Positions 18,576 through 28,210 of a stretch of 64,000 nt of DNA are shown piece after piece. Location of the stretch: NCBI RefSeq assembly GCF_923868895.1, contig NZ_OV350343.1, positions 3,782,001-3,846,000 of the forward strand, given 5' to 3'. The notes beneath the pieces were generated by a model, which made no database searches, had not been told where the DNA came from, and saw only the letters and a list, made by a program, of their open reading frames with translations. Each line of letters opens with the position of its first letter. The first letter of the stretch is position 1. This DNA is from Halomonas sp. TD01 (GTDB lineage Bacteria; Pseudomonadota; Gammaproteobacteria; Pseudomonadales; Halomonadaceae). The position numbers and the translations under genes are program-made.

Positions 18576-20063
18576 ATGACCATCTTTCCCAGCGGAATTT
18601 ACTATCGAGACGCTTACCGCAATTGGGCACAAATCTTTAAAATCATGGCAGTATTATGGTTAGTGCTTGCCATGTTTATGGCACTGCCTTGGATTGTTCT
18701 CGTTATTGAAAAAGATCCTGACGCTCCTGCGTTCGGAATGTCGCTTCTCATTATTCTCAGTGCCACGCTTATTACTTGGTTGCTAACCCGCCGAGTATCA
18801 CTGGAGCTGAAGCCCTGGCAAATGTTTATATTGACGGCGGGCAGTTGGACCAGCATTAGCTGTTTTGCCAGCCTTCCGCTTATTTTAGGTGCGCCCCAAC
18901 TCAGCGTCACTAATGCAGTCTTTGAGTCGGTCTCCGCGATTACCACCACCGGGTCAACCATATTATCTGGGATCGAAGATTTATCCGACGGCCTAAAGCT
19001 GTGGCGAGGCTTAATGCAGTGGATGGGCGGTATCGGCATTATCGTCATGGGCATCGCCATTCTTCCGTTTCTTAAAGTAGGCGGCATGCGGCTATTCCAC
19101 ACCGAATCATCGGATTGGTCCGATAAAGTAATGCCCCGCACGGGCGGCATTGCTAAAGCGACGCTAAGTATCTATGTGGGGCTGACACTACTGGCCATGC
19201 TGAGCTACTGGGTCGGTGGAATGCTGCCACTAGATGCAGTGGTTCACGGAATGACATCACTGGCGACCGGTGGCTTTGCTAACTCTGACGCCTCGTTTGG
19301 TGCCTACGCTGAGCAGCCGTGGCTGCTATGGATGGGTAGCTTTTTCATGCTCAGTGGAGCACTTCCCTTTGTCTTGTATATTCGCTTTATTCGCACTTCT
19401 CGCAGCGCACTGTGGAAAGACCAACAGGTCCGTGGTTTGTTAAAACTGCTGCTAACAGCGATCTTGATTCTCAGCGCGTGGCGTTTTTACCAAGGCGATG
19501 ACTGGTTTGTCTCGCTCACTCATGTCACGTTTAACGTCATTTCAGTCGTGACCACTACGGGCTATGCATCCGACGACTATACCCTATGGGGTTCATTACC
19601 CATTGCAGCGTTTTTCTATCTTACGTTTATGGGTGGCTGTAGCGGCTCTACCAGCGGTGGTATGAAAATTTTCCGGTTCCAAATCGCTATGCTGATGTTG
19701 CGTAATCAGTTGCGCTATCTGATTCACGCCAATGGTGTTTTCACAACGCGCTATAATCAGCAGCCAGTGACCAGCGATATTTCCCGCAGCGTAGTGGCCT
19801 TCTCTTTCTTCTTCTTTATTACGATTGCAGTGCTTGCATTGGGCCTTTCAGCATTAGGTTTGGACTTAGTCACTGCCCTTTCCGGAGCGGCCACTGCGGT
19901 AGCGAATGTAGGCCCTGGTCTCGGTGATACCATTGATCCGGCAGGTAACTTTGCAACACTACCCGATGCCGCTAAATGGCTATTGTGCATCGGTATGTTA
20001 ATGGGTCGCCTGGAAATTTTAACGGTCGTGGTACTGCTCACGCCGATGTTCTGGCGACGCTAA
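18576..20063 (+). CDS. trkH: Trk-type potassium uptake protein (TrkH/TrkI family)
   Basis: A 495-residue inner-membrane potassium translocating subunit of the TrkH family. All four half-membrane-pore segments with their filter regions are visible: AITTTGSTILSG, TSLATGGFANSD, VVTTTGYASDD and VANVGPGLGDT. It works with the cytosolic NAD-binding regulator TrkA, encoded at 28211 on the same strand. In halophiles such transporters are central to osmotic adjustment. The first gene after the malEFG terminator, it begins a potassium block that also contains kdp. Whether it corresponds to TrkH or TrkI of Halomonas elongata cannot be settled here. Confidence 0.93.
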   Translation: MTIFPSGIYYRDAYRNWAQIFKIMAVLWLVLAMFMALPWIVLVIEKDPDAPAFGMSLLIILSATLITWLLTRRVSLELKPWQMFILTAGSWTSISCFASLPLILGAPQLSVTNAVFESVSAITTTGSTILSGIEDLSDGLKLWRGLMQWMGGIGIIVMGIAILPFLKVGGMRLFHTESSDWSDKVMPRTGGIAKATLSIYVGLTLLAMLSYWVGGMLPLDAVVHGMTSLATGGFANSDASFGAYAEQPWLLWMGSFFMLSGALPFVLYIRFIRTSRSALWKDQQVRGLLKLLLTAILILSAWRFYQGDDWFVSLTHVTFNVISVVTTTGYASDDYTLWGSLPIAAFFYLTFMGGCSGSTSGGMKIFRFQIAMLMLRNQLRYLIHANGVFTTRYNQQPVTSDISRSVVAFSFFFFITIAVLALGLSALGLDLVTALSGAATAVANVGPGLGDTIDPAGNFATLPDAAKWLLCIGMLMGRLEILTVVVLLTPMFWRR

Positions 20064-20079
20064 CCTTGTTAGAGCGGCG

Positions 20080-20802
20080 CTACGTTCCAGGGCGCAGTGC
20101 GGCTTCTACCAATAATCGATACCCGACGCCTGCTTCTGTTTGAAGCAGGGTGGGGGTTTGTGGGTCATCCCCCAGTTTCTGCCTTAACCGGCTGATCACG
20201 ATGCGCAGATAGTGCGTATCATCAACATGCGTTGGCCCCCAAATTTCTTTTAACAACTGAGTCTGTGTAACGACTCGCCCGGCGTAGCGGCACAGGCGCG
20301 CTAACACAGCGAACTCTTTTCGCGTTAAATGCACATCTTCTTGTTGTAGTGTGACACGCCTTAGTTCCAGATCAATCACTAACCCCTGACTGACATAGTA
20401 GCTTGATGTTTGCTCTCCCCTAGCTTTCTGGGCCAAGCGCAATACCGCCCTTATACGCGCTAGTAACTCTTGAATGCCAAAGGGCTTAGTAACGTAATCG
20501 TTGGCACCGTTATCCAACGAAAAGACTTTCTCTTCTTCCCGATCACGAACAGATACCACAATGACCGGCACGGTACTGTGTTCACGTATCCCCTGCAGTA
20601 CTTCGTGGCCGTCCATATCAGGCAAGCCTAAATCGAGCAGCACGACGTCAGGGGCTTGGGTATACACCATGGCTAACGCTTGCTCGCCATTCTCTGCTTC
20701 CAATACTCCGTAGCCCTGAGAAGCTAAACTGATACGCAGAAAACGTCGAATCTGCTGCTCATCATCAACAATTAGAATGCGACCGCTGCCTTCACTCTTC
20801 AT
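20080..20802 (-). CDS. kdpE: Response regulator KdpE
   Basis: KdpE is the OmpR-type transcription activator of the kdp operon. The 240-residue protein has a receiver domain starting GRILIVDDEQQIRRFLRI, the phospho-acceptor Asp in VVLLDLGLPDMDG and the conserved Lys in YVTKPFGIQELLARI. A winged-helix DNA-binding domain forms the last 100 residues. The start at 20802 follows AGGAGG closely and overlaps the kdpD end by 11 bases. A frame extending to 20823 lies inside kdpD. It is the last gene of kdpFABCDE and converges on trkH with a 16-bp gap. Confidence 0.95.
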   Translation of the reverse strand: MKSEGSGRILIVDDEQQIRRFLRISLASQGYGVLEAENGEQALAMVYTQAPDVVLLDLGLPDMDGHEVLQGIREHSTVPVIVVSVRDREEEKVFSLDNGANDYVTKPFGIQELLARIRAVLRLAQKARGEQTSSYYVSQGLVIDLELRRVTLQQEDVHLTRKEFAVLARLCRYAGRVVTQTQLLKEIWGPTHVDDTHYLRIVISRLRQKLGDDPQTPTLLQTEAGVGYRLLVEAALRPGT

Positions 20803-23476
20803 CACCCCTCCTGATATCTGCACCTAACAGTGGCAGCGTTATAATAATCGCGGTACCTCGTCCTCTTTCGCCGGTTTCAGCCATAATAGTGCCGCCATGG
20901 GCACCAATCATGCCACGACATATGGCTAAACCAAGGCCGCTGCCGTGGGCACTTCTATCACCGTCGCCACCACTGTAAAACATATCGAATACCTGCTCGC
21001 GCAACTCTGGAGAAATGCCCGGGCCTTGATCTTCAACAGTAATCACCAGCGTTGCGGGATCACCTTCGTTAAGGTGCGCCTTTATGCTCAATTCTCCGCC
21101 TGGTGGTGAAAAACGTTGGGCGTTATCCAAGACATTCACCAACGCTTGTTCTACCAGCGCAGGGTGGACATAAAGTAGCGGTAACGAAGGAGGCCAAGAC
21201 TTGCGGACAACGACATGCTTAAGTGACTGACCCAAGCGCTTGAGCGCTGAGTTAATAACGTCGTCAAACGCTACCCAGTCTCGCTCAATTTTTAACGTGC
21301 CGTGCCCTAGTCGGGTCATATCCAACAAGTTTTGTATGTATCGATTAAGGCGCTCGCTTTCAGACAGGATGCCATCAAGCAGCTCACGCTGGTCGCTATC
21401 GCTTAGCTGCGGTTTGAGCTCGATCAGCGAACTGGCTGAGCCAATAATAGAGGAAAGTGGTGTACGTAGATCATGAGACACCGATGAGAGTAACGCAGAA
21501 CGCAGACGTTCGTTCTCCTCGGAGACACGGGTTGTGTTCAGCTCTGCCACTAGCCGAGTGCGCTCTAGCGCCATACTAAGCTGACGCACCAGCGTATCCA
21601 TTAACGACTCTCGTTCGTAGGTGAGCGCCTTTTGGCTTTCCGATAGTTTAAGCGCCAGCATCCCTACTTTTTCTCCCTGCACTGCCAGGGGTATTAAGCG
21701 CCAAGCCTGTTGACTCAGGGTGTCTGTGCCTTGACCACTGGGCTTTTGATGCTGCCAACTCCACACCGCAGCTTGCTTAGCGGCCATGTCTAAGCGCACC
21801 GAATCCGGCAGCGCATGAACAACCCGCACTTCATTCGCGCTTTCGGCGCTTTCAATAAATACCGTGGGCACCGCAAAGCACTGCACCAATGTATCAACGC
21901 CAATTTTTGCTGCACTGGCGCTGTCTGTCGCGGTTGATAGCTGTTCGGCATAACGCAACAAAAGCTGAGTCTGATCGCGGCTAGCACGCAGTGCAATTAA
22001 ACGCCGACGTCCCCTGCCTGCAAGCTGCCCAACCACCACGGCAACGAGCAAGAAAAATACTGCCGTTAGCAACTGCCCACGCTCCACCATGGCAAAGGTG
22101 AGACGCGGCTCGGTAAAGAAGAAGTTAAATGCTAAAAAGCTCGCGATGGCGCTGAACATTGCCATCGCGGTACCCGCCCATACCGCACTGAACAGTACGG
22201 CCACTAAAAACACTAATGATAAGTTAGCTAGCTCAAGCCAGGGCTCCAGCATGACAGCCACCCCTAGGGATGCCATAACCGCCAAGCTAGCGGCCAGTAA
22301 CTGGGGAGGATGCAGCTTCCAACCATGTTGCCATTGATTGGCGCGTTGTTTCAAAGCCCCTTTAGCCACTACAACAATATCGAATGCCTCGGCATGCGCC
22401 ATCAAGCGTTGGGCCAATGGCCGTGACCATTTCCACCAGCGACGCTTCGCTTCGCGACCCACCACAATAGTGGTCGCATTAATTGAACGTGCATAGTTGA
22501 GAATCTCACTTAGCTGGCTATGCCCCTGTAAACGTATTGAATCGCCACCCAGCCGAGCGACCAGGCTGAAGACTTGTTCAACGGCCAGTTGCTGCTGTGG
22601 AGAAACAATTCCTTTATCAACATAAACCGCTCGCCATACCGCTAAGCGCCGCTCTGCCATCCGATGAGCCGCGCGAACCAGCGATACGTCGTCTTCACTT
22701 CCATTAATGACCACCAACAGATGCGGTCTCACCGGCCAGGGGCCTGCCCTGCCGCCAGCATCCATTGCCACCTTCACATCGGCATCTACGCGCTCGGCCA
22801 TAGTTTGAATCGCCAGCTCACGCAGCGCGTTGAGATTGGATTCATTAAAGTAGCCTTCCATGGCGGCACGGGCTTGCTCGGGTATATAGACTTTGCCGCG
22901 CCTTAAGCGCTCAAGGAGCTCGTCAGGCGTTAAGTCAACAAGCGATACATCTCGGGCGCGCTCTAACAGCGCATCGGGCACCGTTTCACGCATGCGAATC
23001 CCAGTAATCCGCGCGACATCATCATTCAAACTTTCGAGATGCTGGACGTTAACGGTTGTCCACACGTCAATACCTGCATCTAGCAGCTCTTCAATATCCT
23101 GGTAACGACGCGGGTGCCGACTGCCGGGGATATTACGGTGGGCAAGTTCGTCCACCAGCAAAATAGTGGGGCGCCGCGCCAGGGCCGCGTCAATATCAAA
23201 TTCATAGAAGGTTCGGCCATGGTGCTTTAAAGGCGCTAACGGAAGCCGTGCCACCCCATCACACAAGGCTTCGGTATCAGCGCGTCCGTGTGACTCCACC
23301 ACGCCAATTACAATATCGTCACCTTCCTCTGCCCGTTCACGGGCGGTGCGAAGCATGGTGTATGTTTTACCGACACCGGGCGCGGCTCCCAGAAATACAC
23401 GCAAACAGCCGCGCGCCTCTCGGCGCGCGGCTTTTAGCAATGTATTGGGATCGGGTCGCTGATCCGCTGAATACAT
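20792..23476 (-). CDS. kdpD: Sensor histidine kinase KdpD
   Basis: KdpD senses low potassium or ionic stress and phosphorylates KdpE. The 894-residue protein has the full architecture. An N-terminal KdpD domain carries Walker A GAAPGVGKTYTM (about residue 30) and VDELAHRNIPGSRH. A Usp-like domain spans about 250-370. Four membrane helices lie at about 395-490, then a GAF-like region. The dimerisation helix with the phospho-His is SSVSHDLRTPLSSIIG, and the ATPase has VEDQGPGISPELREQVFDMFYSG and GSGLGLAICRGM. It lies four bases from kdpC. Confidence 0.96.
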   Translation of the reverse strand: MYSADQRPDPNTLLKAARREARGCLRVFLGAAPGVGKTYTMLRTARERAEEGDDIVIGVVESHGRADTEALCDGVARLPLAPLKHHGRTFYEFDIDAALARRPTILLVDELAHRNIPGSRHPRRYQDIEELLDAGIDVWTTVNVQHLESLNDDVARITGIRMRETVPDALLERARDVSLVDLTPDELLERLRRGKVYIPEQARAAMEGYFNESNLNALRELAIQTMAERVDADVKVAMDAGGRAGPWPVRPHLLVVINGSEDDVSLVRAAHRMAERRLAVWRAVYVDKGIVSPQQQLAVEQVFSLVARLGGDSIRLQGHSQLSEILNYARSINATTIVVGREAKRRWWKWSRPLAQRLMAHAEAFDIVVVAKGALKQRANQWQHGWKLHPPQLLAASLAVMASLGVAVMLEPWLELANLSLVFLVAVLFSAVWAGTAMAMFSAIASFLAFNFFFTEPRLTFAMVERGQLLTAVFFLLVAVVVGQLAGRGRRRLIALRASRDQTQLLLRYAEQLSTATDSASAAKIGVDTLVQCFAVPTVFIESAESANEVRVVHALPDSVRLDMAAKQAAVWSWQHQKPSGQGTDTLSQQAWRLIPLAVQGEKVGMLALKLSESQKALTYERESLMDTLVRQLSMALERTRLVAELNTTRVSEENERLRSALLSSVSHDLRTPLSSIIGSASSLIELKPQLSDSDQRELLDGILSESERLNRYIQNLLDMTRLGHGTLKIERDWVAFDDVINSALKRLGQSLKHVVVRKSWPPSLPLLYVHPALVEQALVNVLDNAQRFSPPGGELSIKAHLNEGDPATLVITVEDQGPGISPELREQVFDMFYSGGDGDRSAHGSGLGLAICRGMIGAHGGTIMAETGERGRGTAIIITLPLLGADIRRGDEE

Positions 23477-23480
23477 TGGT

Positions 23481-24164
23481 TTACTCCATGGTGTCTGAAG
23501 CCGTCGGGGTGACGGGTGCTGGGGTTAATGGCGCTGCGGTGGTTGATGATACTGGAAAACGATCATCCAAACTGACATTCAGCCGCAACACATTCACCAC
23601 CGGTGAGCCCAGCCAGCCTGTGTTTTCAAGTGCTTGATCAATTAGCGCCGTCACAGTAGCTTCGTCGATGCCGCGTGCTTGCGCTACTCTGGCAACCTGT
23701 AGCTCAGCCGCCTCTAGTGAGATATGCGGGTCGATACCTGACCCAGACGCGGTAATCAGATCAACTGGAATTTGATCGACACTTACGTTTTCACGTTGAG
23801 CAATGGCATTTGCATCTGCCTGGGCACGCTCGCGCAGCGATACGTTGCTCGGCGCCAAGTTAGATCCTGAGACATCACCTGCGTCATTGCCCGCCGCTGA
23901 TGGGCGGCCAATAAAATACTCATCGCTGACAAACGTTTGGGACACCAGGCTTGACCCGACCACCCGACCTGAGACGTCTCGAACTAAACTACCTTGCGCC
24001 TGCTCGGGGAATAACCAGCCGCCCAGTGTTGTGGTAACCAACGGGTAAATCAGCCCCAGCAGAACTGCCATTACCACCATAAAGCGAAGTGCATTGCCCC
24101 AGGAAGCCTTTGCCTGCAGCACATCGTCATTCGCAGCGATCTGGCGTTTCATATCTACATTCAT
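23481..24164 (-). CDS. kdpC: Potassium-transporting ATPase subunit KdpC
   Basis: KdpC is the single-span periplasmic-facing subunit that stabilises the KdpFABC pump. The 227-residue protein has one membrane helix (about residues 25-50), the conserved GSSLVSQTFVSDEYFIGRPSA (landmark only), ASGSGIDPHISLEAA and a NVLRLNVSLD end. It has an unusual extension of about 25 Pro/Thr/Ala-rich residues after the usual KdpC end. I place the start at 24164 (MNVDMKRQ), where AGGAG precedes at normal distance; an in-frame extension to 24191 overlaps kdpB. Confidence 0.93.
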   Translation of the reverse strand: MNVDMKRQIAANDDVLQAKASWGNALRFMVVMAVLLGLIYPLVTTTLGGWLFPEQAQGSLVRDVSGRVVGSSLVSQTFVSDEYFIGRPSAAGNDAGDVSGSNLAPSNVSLRERAQADANAIAQRENVSVDQIPVDLITASGSGIDPHISLEAAELQVARVAQARGIDEATVTALIDQALENTGWLGSPVVNVLRLNVSLDDRFPVSSTTAAPLTPAPVTPTASDTME

Positions 24165-24174
24165 CACGTTTCTC

Positions 24175-26211
24175 CTAGATAAATAACGCAATCAGCATGT
24201 CGAGAAGCTTGATGGCGGGGAATGGCAGTAGCAGCCCACCCAGGCCATAAATCAGCAGATTTCGACGCAACAACTCCGTCGCCGATGCCGCCTTCACAGA
24301 CACACCGCGCAAGGCAAAGGGAATCAATGCCGGAATGATTAACGCGTTGAATAGCACCGCTGCTAGCACCGCCGTGGTCGGCGAGTGCAAATTCATAACG
24401 TCGAGCACGCCAAGCGCAGGGAAGCTGGCGGCAAACAGCGCTGGCAAAATAACAAAGTATTTAGCCACATCATTCGCCAGCGAGAAAGTCGTCAGCGCGC
24501 CACGGGTAACCAGCAACTGCTTGCCAATTTCCACCGCACTAATCAGCTTGCCGGGGTCAGAGTCCAGATCCACCATATTGGCCGCTTCACGGGCTGCCTG
24601 GGTGCCTGAGTTCATTGCCAACCCTAGATCAGCTTGAGCAAGAGCGGGAGCATCGTTAGTACCGTCACCCACCATGGCAACCAAGCGACCACTGGCCTGC
24701 TCTTCGCGAATCAACGCTAGCTTGCGCTCTGGCGTGGCTTCAGCAATGTAGTCGTCCACGCCTGCCGTCGCGGCAATAGCCGACGCCGTAATCGGGTTGT
24801 CACCCGTGATCATTACGGTTTTGATACCCATGGCACGCAGTTCAGCAAACTTCTCCGCGATACCGCTTTTAATCACATCAGACAGCGCCACCACGCCCAA
24901 AATCTGTTTGCCTTCTGCCACCGCAATGGGGGTTGCGCCATCCCGTGAGATACGTGCAATGACCTGCTCGTAATCGCTGGGTATGTCACCGCCCTGGGCT
25001 TTTACCCATTCAGCGATAGCATTCGGTGCCCCCTTGCGCAGCTTTTTACCACTGGTCAGGTCAACGCCTGACAGACGTGTTTCAGCACTGAACGCTTCAA
25101 AAGTTGCACCATCGGCTTCTTTACTAAGCTGGACATCGACGCCTTGTTCAGTGGCTAGCTCAACAATTGAGCGCCCTTCCGGCGTAGGGTCTTCCAGTGA
25201 CGTTAAAAACGCCACGTCACGGACTCGCTGGCGCGGAACCTGTTGGCAAGGAGCAAACTCCGTCGCACGGCGATCGCCAAGCGTTATCGTGCCGGTTTTG
25301 TCCAGTAGCAAGGTGTCGATGCTGCCAGCAATCTCGACGGCTTTACCTGATTTAGCCACCAAGTTAGCCCGCATAGCGCGCTCCATACCCGCAATACCGA
25401 TAGCAGGCAAGAGGCCGCCAATAGTGGTGGGAATTAAACAGACCAGCAATGCCACAAGCATAACCGTGGAGGTTTCAACGCCCACGAAAGCCGCCATGGG
25501 TACCAACGTGACGACCACGATCAAAAACACCAGCGTTAGCATGGCCAAGAGTACCGATAGCGCCAGCTCGGAAGGTGTCTTCTGACGGTTGGCGCCTTCT
25601 ACCAAGGCAATCATGCGATCTAACAACGATTCGCCAGGGTTAGCGCTGACTTCAATAATCAGATGATCCGACAGTACTTTGGTCCCGGCACTGACACCGC
25701 TGTTATCAGTGCCCGCTTCACGCAGTACGGGCGCAGATTCACCGGTGACAGCCGACTCATTGATCGAGGCAGCTCCTTCAACGATATCGCCATCGGCGGG
25801 AATCAGCTGTCCCGCCACAACCTTCACACGATCGCCTTTGCGGAGGGAGTCGGCCGTTACATTGCTAGTCGTACCATCAGCGTTCAGCTTAACCGCCTTC
25901 AGCTCTCCCTTGGTTTTACGCAGCGCCCCAGCGTGGGCTTTACCACGTGACTCTGCCAGCGACTCGGCACCCGTGGCGAACAGAACGGTGGCCAGCAACA
26001 ACAACGCTATGGCCAATGCAAAGCCGCCGTTTTCTCCCTGGGCAAAAGCCATGGGCGTCAGCCCAAAGCACACGACGGTACCAATGGCGACCACGGCCAT
26101 CACCGGGTTTCGCGCAAGTTGTTGAGGCGCAAGTCCTTTCACAGCCCCAGCGACGACCTGGCCAACGGGTAGCGGACGACGCGGCTGTTTAGCAAGCTCA
26201 GTATGTGACAT
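24175..26211 (-). CDS. kdpB: Potassium-transporting P-type ATPase subunit KdpB
   Basis: KdpB is the P-type ATPase engine of the high-affinity potassium pump. The 678-residue protein has the actuator motif TGES at residues 156-159 (including the Ser known as an inhibitory phosphorylation site in E. coli), the phosphorylated Asp 304 in LLLDKTGTIT, GDNPITASAIAA and MVGDGTNDAPALAQADLG. Membrane helices lie near residues 35-80, 215-275 and at the C-terminus. It sits 10 bp after kdpA and 10 bp before kdpC, each spacer holding a near-identical TAGGAGAAACG ribosome site. Confidence 0.97.
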   Translation of the reverse strand: MSHTELAKQPRRPLPVGQVVAGAVKGLAPQQLARNPVMAVVAIGTVVCFGLTPMAFAQGENGGFALAIALLLLATVLFATGAESLAESRGKAHAGALRKTKGELKAVKLNADGTTSNVTADSLRKGDRVKVVAGQLIPADGDIVEGAASINESAVTGESAPVLREAGTDNSGVSAGTKVLSDHLIIEVSANPGESLLDRMIALVEGANRQKTPSELALSVLLAMLTLVFLIVVVTLVPMAAFVGVETSTVMLVALLVCLIPTTIGGLLPAIGIAGMERAMRANLVAKSGKAVEIAGSIDTLLLDKTGTITLGDRRATEFAPCQQVPRQRVRDVAFLTSLEDPTPEGRSIVELATEQGVDVQLSKEADGATFEAFSAETRLSGVDLTSGKKLRKGAPNAIAEWVKAQGGDIPSDYEQVIARISRDGATPIAVAEGKQILGVVALSDVIKSGIAEKFAELRAMGIKTVMITGDNPITASAIAATAGVDDYIAEATPERKLALIREEQASGRLVAMVGDGTNDAPALAQADLGLAMNSGTQAAREAANMVDLDSDPGKLISAVEIGKQLLVTRGALTTFSLANDVAKYFVILPALFAASFPALGVLDVMNLHSPTTAVLAAVLFNALIIPALIPFALRGVSVKAASATELLRRNLLIYGLGGLLLPFPAIKLLDMLIALFI

Positions 26212-26221
26212 CTCGTTTCTC

Positions 26222-27913
26222 CTAGAAGCCTTGCGTCACGGCTTCAGCAATCGGGCCAAGCACTAACGCCGGTAAGAAGCCCAGCAGGTTAACAATCACA
26301 ATTACACCGGCGGTCAATCCCATAAATGCCGGGCTATCCATCGGCAAGGTGCCGCGTCCTGCGGGTGCAGTGCGCTTCGCTGCCAACCATCCGGCCACCG
26401 CTAATGGCACCAGCATGGGCAGGAATCGGCCGACCATCAGTGCAATAACACAGGCGAGATTCCACCAGGGCGTATCATCGCCAAGCCCTTCAAAACCAGA
26501 GCCGTTATTGGCAAATGCAGAGGTAAATTCGTAAAGCACTTGGGATAGGCCGTGGAAACCAGGGTTTGAGGTTCCAGCAGCGTTAGGCATCGCTACGGTA
26601 AGTGCAGAAAGACCAAGAATGACTAACGGCTGCGCCAGGATTGCTAGCGAGATCCAGCGCATTTCACGGGTTTCTAGCGGCTTACCAAACAGTTCTGGCG
26701 CTCGACCGACCATCAATGAGCCAACAAAAGCCGCCAACATCAGATAGAGAAAGAAACCGATAAGCCCAACACCTACGCCGCCAAAGGTGACGTTCACAAA
26801 CATATCCATCAACACCATCATGCCGCCCATGGGATTGAAGCTGTCGTGCATGGCGTTAACTGAGCCGTTCGATGTTTGTGTCGTCCAACTGCCCCACAAA
26901 GCGGAAAGATCGGTGCCAAAACGCAGTTCTTTGCCTTCCAGATTAGCGCCGGGTTGAGAAAGCTCGACAAGAGCAGCATTCGGCATCCGTTCCGAAGAAA
27001 CCACCACAGAGGTGGAAATCAGCGAAAACGTCAGCATCACAGCACCAATACCCATCATTAATCGGCGTCGGCCACTAATAAGTGCAATGGCAATCAGTAA
27101 TGCGAAGGGAATGATCGTCAAGGAAGCAGTTTCAATCACATTGGCCAACGGCGTTGGGTTTTCAAGCGGAACGCTAGAATTTGGCCCATACCAGCCACCA
27201 CCATTGGTTCCCAGCTGCTTGATCGCGACCATGGACGCAACCGGCCCTAAGGGTATCGACTGCACCTCTTCCACTTGCGAATCCAGCATTTCCACCTGAT
27301 GCGCCGCTTGGTAGCTAGAAGGCACTCCTTGGGACGTCAGCAACAACGCCACCACTGCTGCCAGCGGCAACATGACGCGCACTACCGTGCGGGTCAGGTC
27401 ATGATAATAATTGCCAACTCCTTTTAACGTTCCTGCTGGCCGAGCCACTAGTAAGGTACGTGCTATGGCGACCAGTACGGCAAGCCCCGTGGCAGGTGTT
27501 AAAAACTGCAGCGTTACAATGGCAAAGGTTTGGCTTAGGTGGGAAAGCTGCGCCTGGCCTGAGTAGTGCTGCTGGTTGGTATTGGTGGCAAACGATACCG
27601 CCGTATGGAGCGCTGTATCCCACTTCATGCCGGGTATGCCATCAGGGTTCAGGGGCAGCAAGCCCTGACACATAAACACCAACCATGCCAGTAGTATCAA
27701 GCCTACATGCAGCTTCAGAATGGCGAGTGCATAGACTTGCCACGTCATCACGCTTTGACTGTTAACGCCTGCTAATCGATAAATAGGCGTCTCTATCACT
27801 CTGAATAGCGTGTCGATTCGACTGGGCTGAGTACTTAGCGCGCGGGCAATGTATATCCCTAGTGGCACACCAAGTAATGCCACGATGGCATAAATGGCGA
27901 TCATGTCGTTCAT
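26222..27913 (-). CDS. kdpA: Potassium-transporting ATPase subunit KdpA
   Basis: KdpA is the potassium-channel-like subunit of KdpFABC. The 563-residue protein has about ten membrane helices and the conserved filter-associated segments SFATNTNQQHYSG, KQLGTNGGGWYGPNSSVPLENP (landmark near residues 230-250), FGGVGVGLIGF and YEFTSAFANNGSGFEG. Length and order are standard. Its ribosome site TTTTAGGAG overlaps the kdpF stop codon, implying coupling with kdpF. Confidence 0.97.
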   Translation of the reverse strand: MNDMIAIYAIVALLGVPLGIYIARALSTQPSRIDTLFRVIETPIYRLAGVNSQSVMTWQVYALAILKLHVGLILLAWLVFMCQGLLPLNPDGIPGMKWDTALHTAVSFATNTNQQHYSGQAQLSHLSQTFAIVTLQFLTPATGLAVLVAIARTLLVARPAGTLKGVGNYYHDLTRTVVRVMLPLAAVVALLLTSQGVPSSYQAAHQVEMLDSQVEEVQSIPLGPVASMVAIKQLGTNGGGWYGPNSSVPLENPTPLANVIETASLTIIPFALLIAIALISGRRRLMMGIGAVMLTFSLISTSVVVSSERMPNAALVELSQPGANLEGKELRFGTDLSALWGSWTTQTSNGSVNAMHDSFNPMGGMMVLMDMFVNVTFGGVGVGLIGFFLYLMLAAFVGSLMVGRAPELFGKPLETREMRWISLAILAQPLVILGLSALTVAMPNAAGTSNPGFHGLSQVLYEFTSAFANNGSGFEGLGDDTPWWNLACVIALMVGRFLPMLVPLAVAGWLAAKRTAPAGRGTLPMDSPAFMGLTAGVIVIVNLLGFLPALVLGPIAEAVTQGF

Positions 27914-27922
27914 GGCAATCTC

Positions 27923-28003
27923 CTAAAAACGCTCGGGGCAAACTAGCGCGTAAAACAAGTACGCCGCAGTGCCGGTCGCGATTATCAACAGTGCAATATT
28001 CAT
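27923..28003 (-). CDS. kdpF: KdpF, small membrane subunit (26 residues)
   Basis: A 26-residue frame, MNIALLIIATGTAAYLFYAL then VCPERF, directly upstream of kdpA. It is one hydrophobic helix with a charged end, like E. coli KdpF (29 residues, also ending in a YALxxxExF-type tail), which stabilises the KdpABC complex. The ATG at 28003-28001 has GGAGG eight bases upstream, and the stop overlaps the kdpA ribosome site. Position, length and pattern together make the call firm despite its small size. Confidence 0.9.
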   Translation of the reverse strand: MNIALLIIATGTAAYLFYALVCPERF

Positions 28004-28094
28004 CGATGTGCCTCCTTTGATTGGCACCTTGAGCTTAGAGATTGCCTGCGTAAAAAATCGATGGCGTTTAAGGCGTTAGCCGTCAAAAAGGTGT

Positions 28095-28118
28095 AAAAAA
28101 ATGAGCTTTTGGCTCATT
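28095..28118 (-). terminator. Terminator-like hairpin upstream of kdpF
   Basis: Read on the minus strand: AATGAGC, loop CAAAA, GCTCATT, then a run of Ts. The 7-bp stem is weak (three G-C pairs). It lies about 90 bp before the kdpF start, so it could be a leader attenuator, or simply mark the end of something antisense. A promoter for kdp could also lie inside or below it. Confidence 0.4.
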
Positions 28119-28210
28119 AATAGCGTTTCCTACCACTGCTTCACTCGACAGCTTCCCTATAGATAGGTGACTATCTTTGGTGACATGTCGCCAGAGTGAT
28201 CTAATCACCG

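Noticed and set aside
24983..25585. A 200-codon plus-strand frame opposite kdpB
   Set aside because: It is Ser/Thr-rich low-complexity sequence antisense to the conserved P-type ATPase core; no ribosome site.
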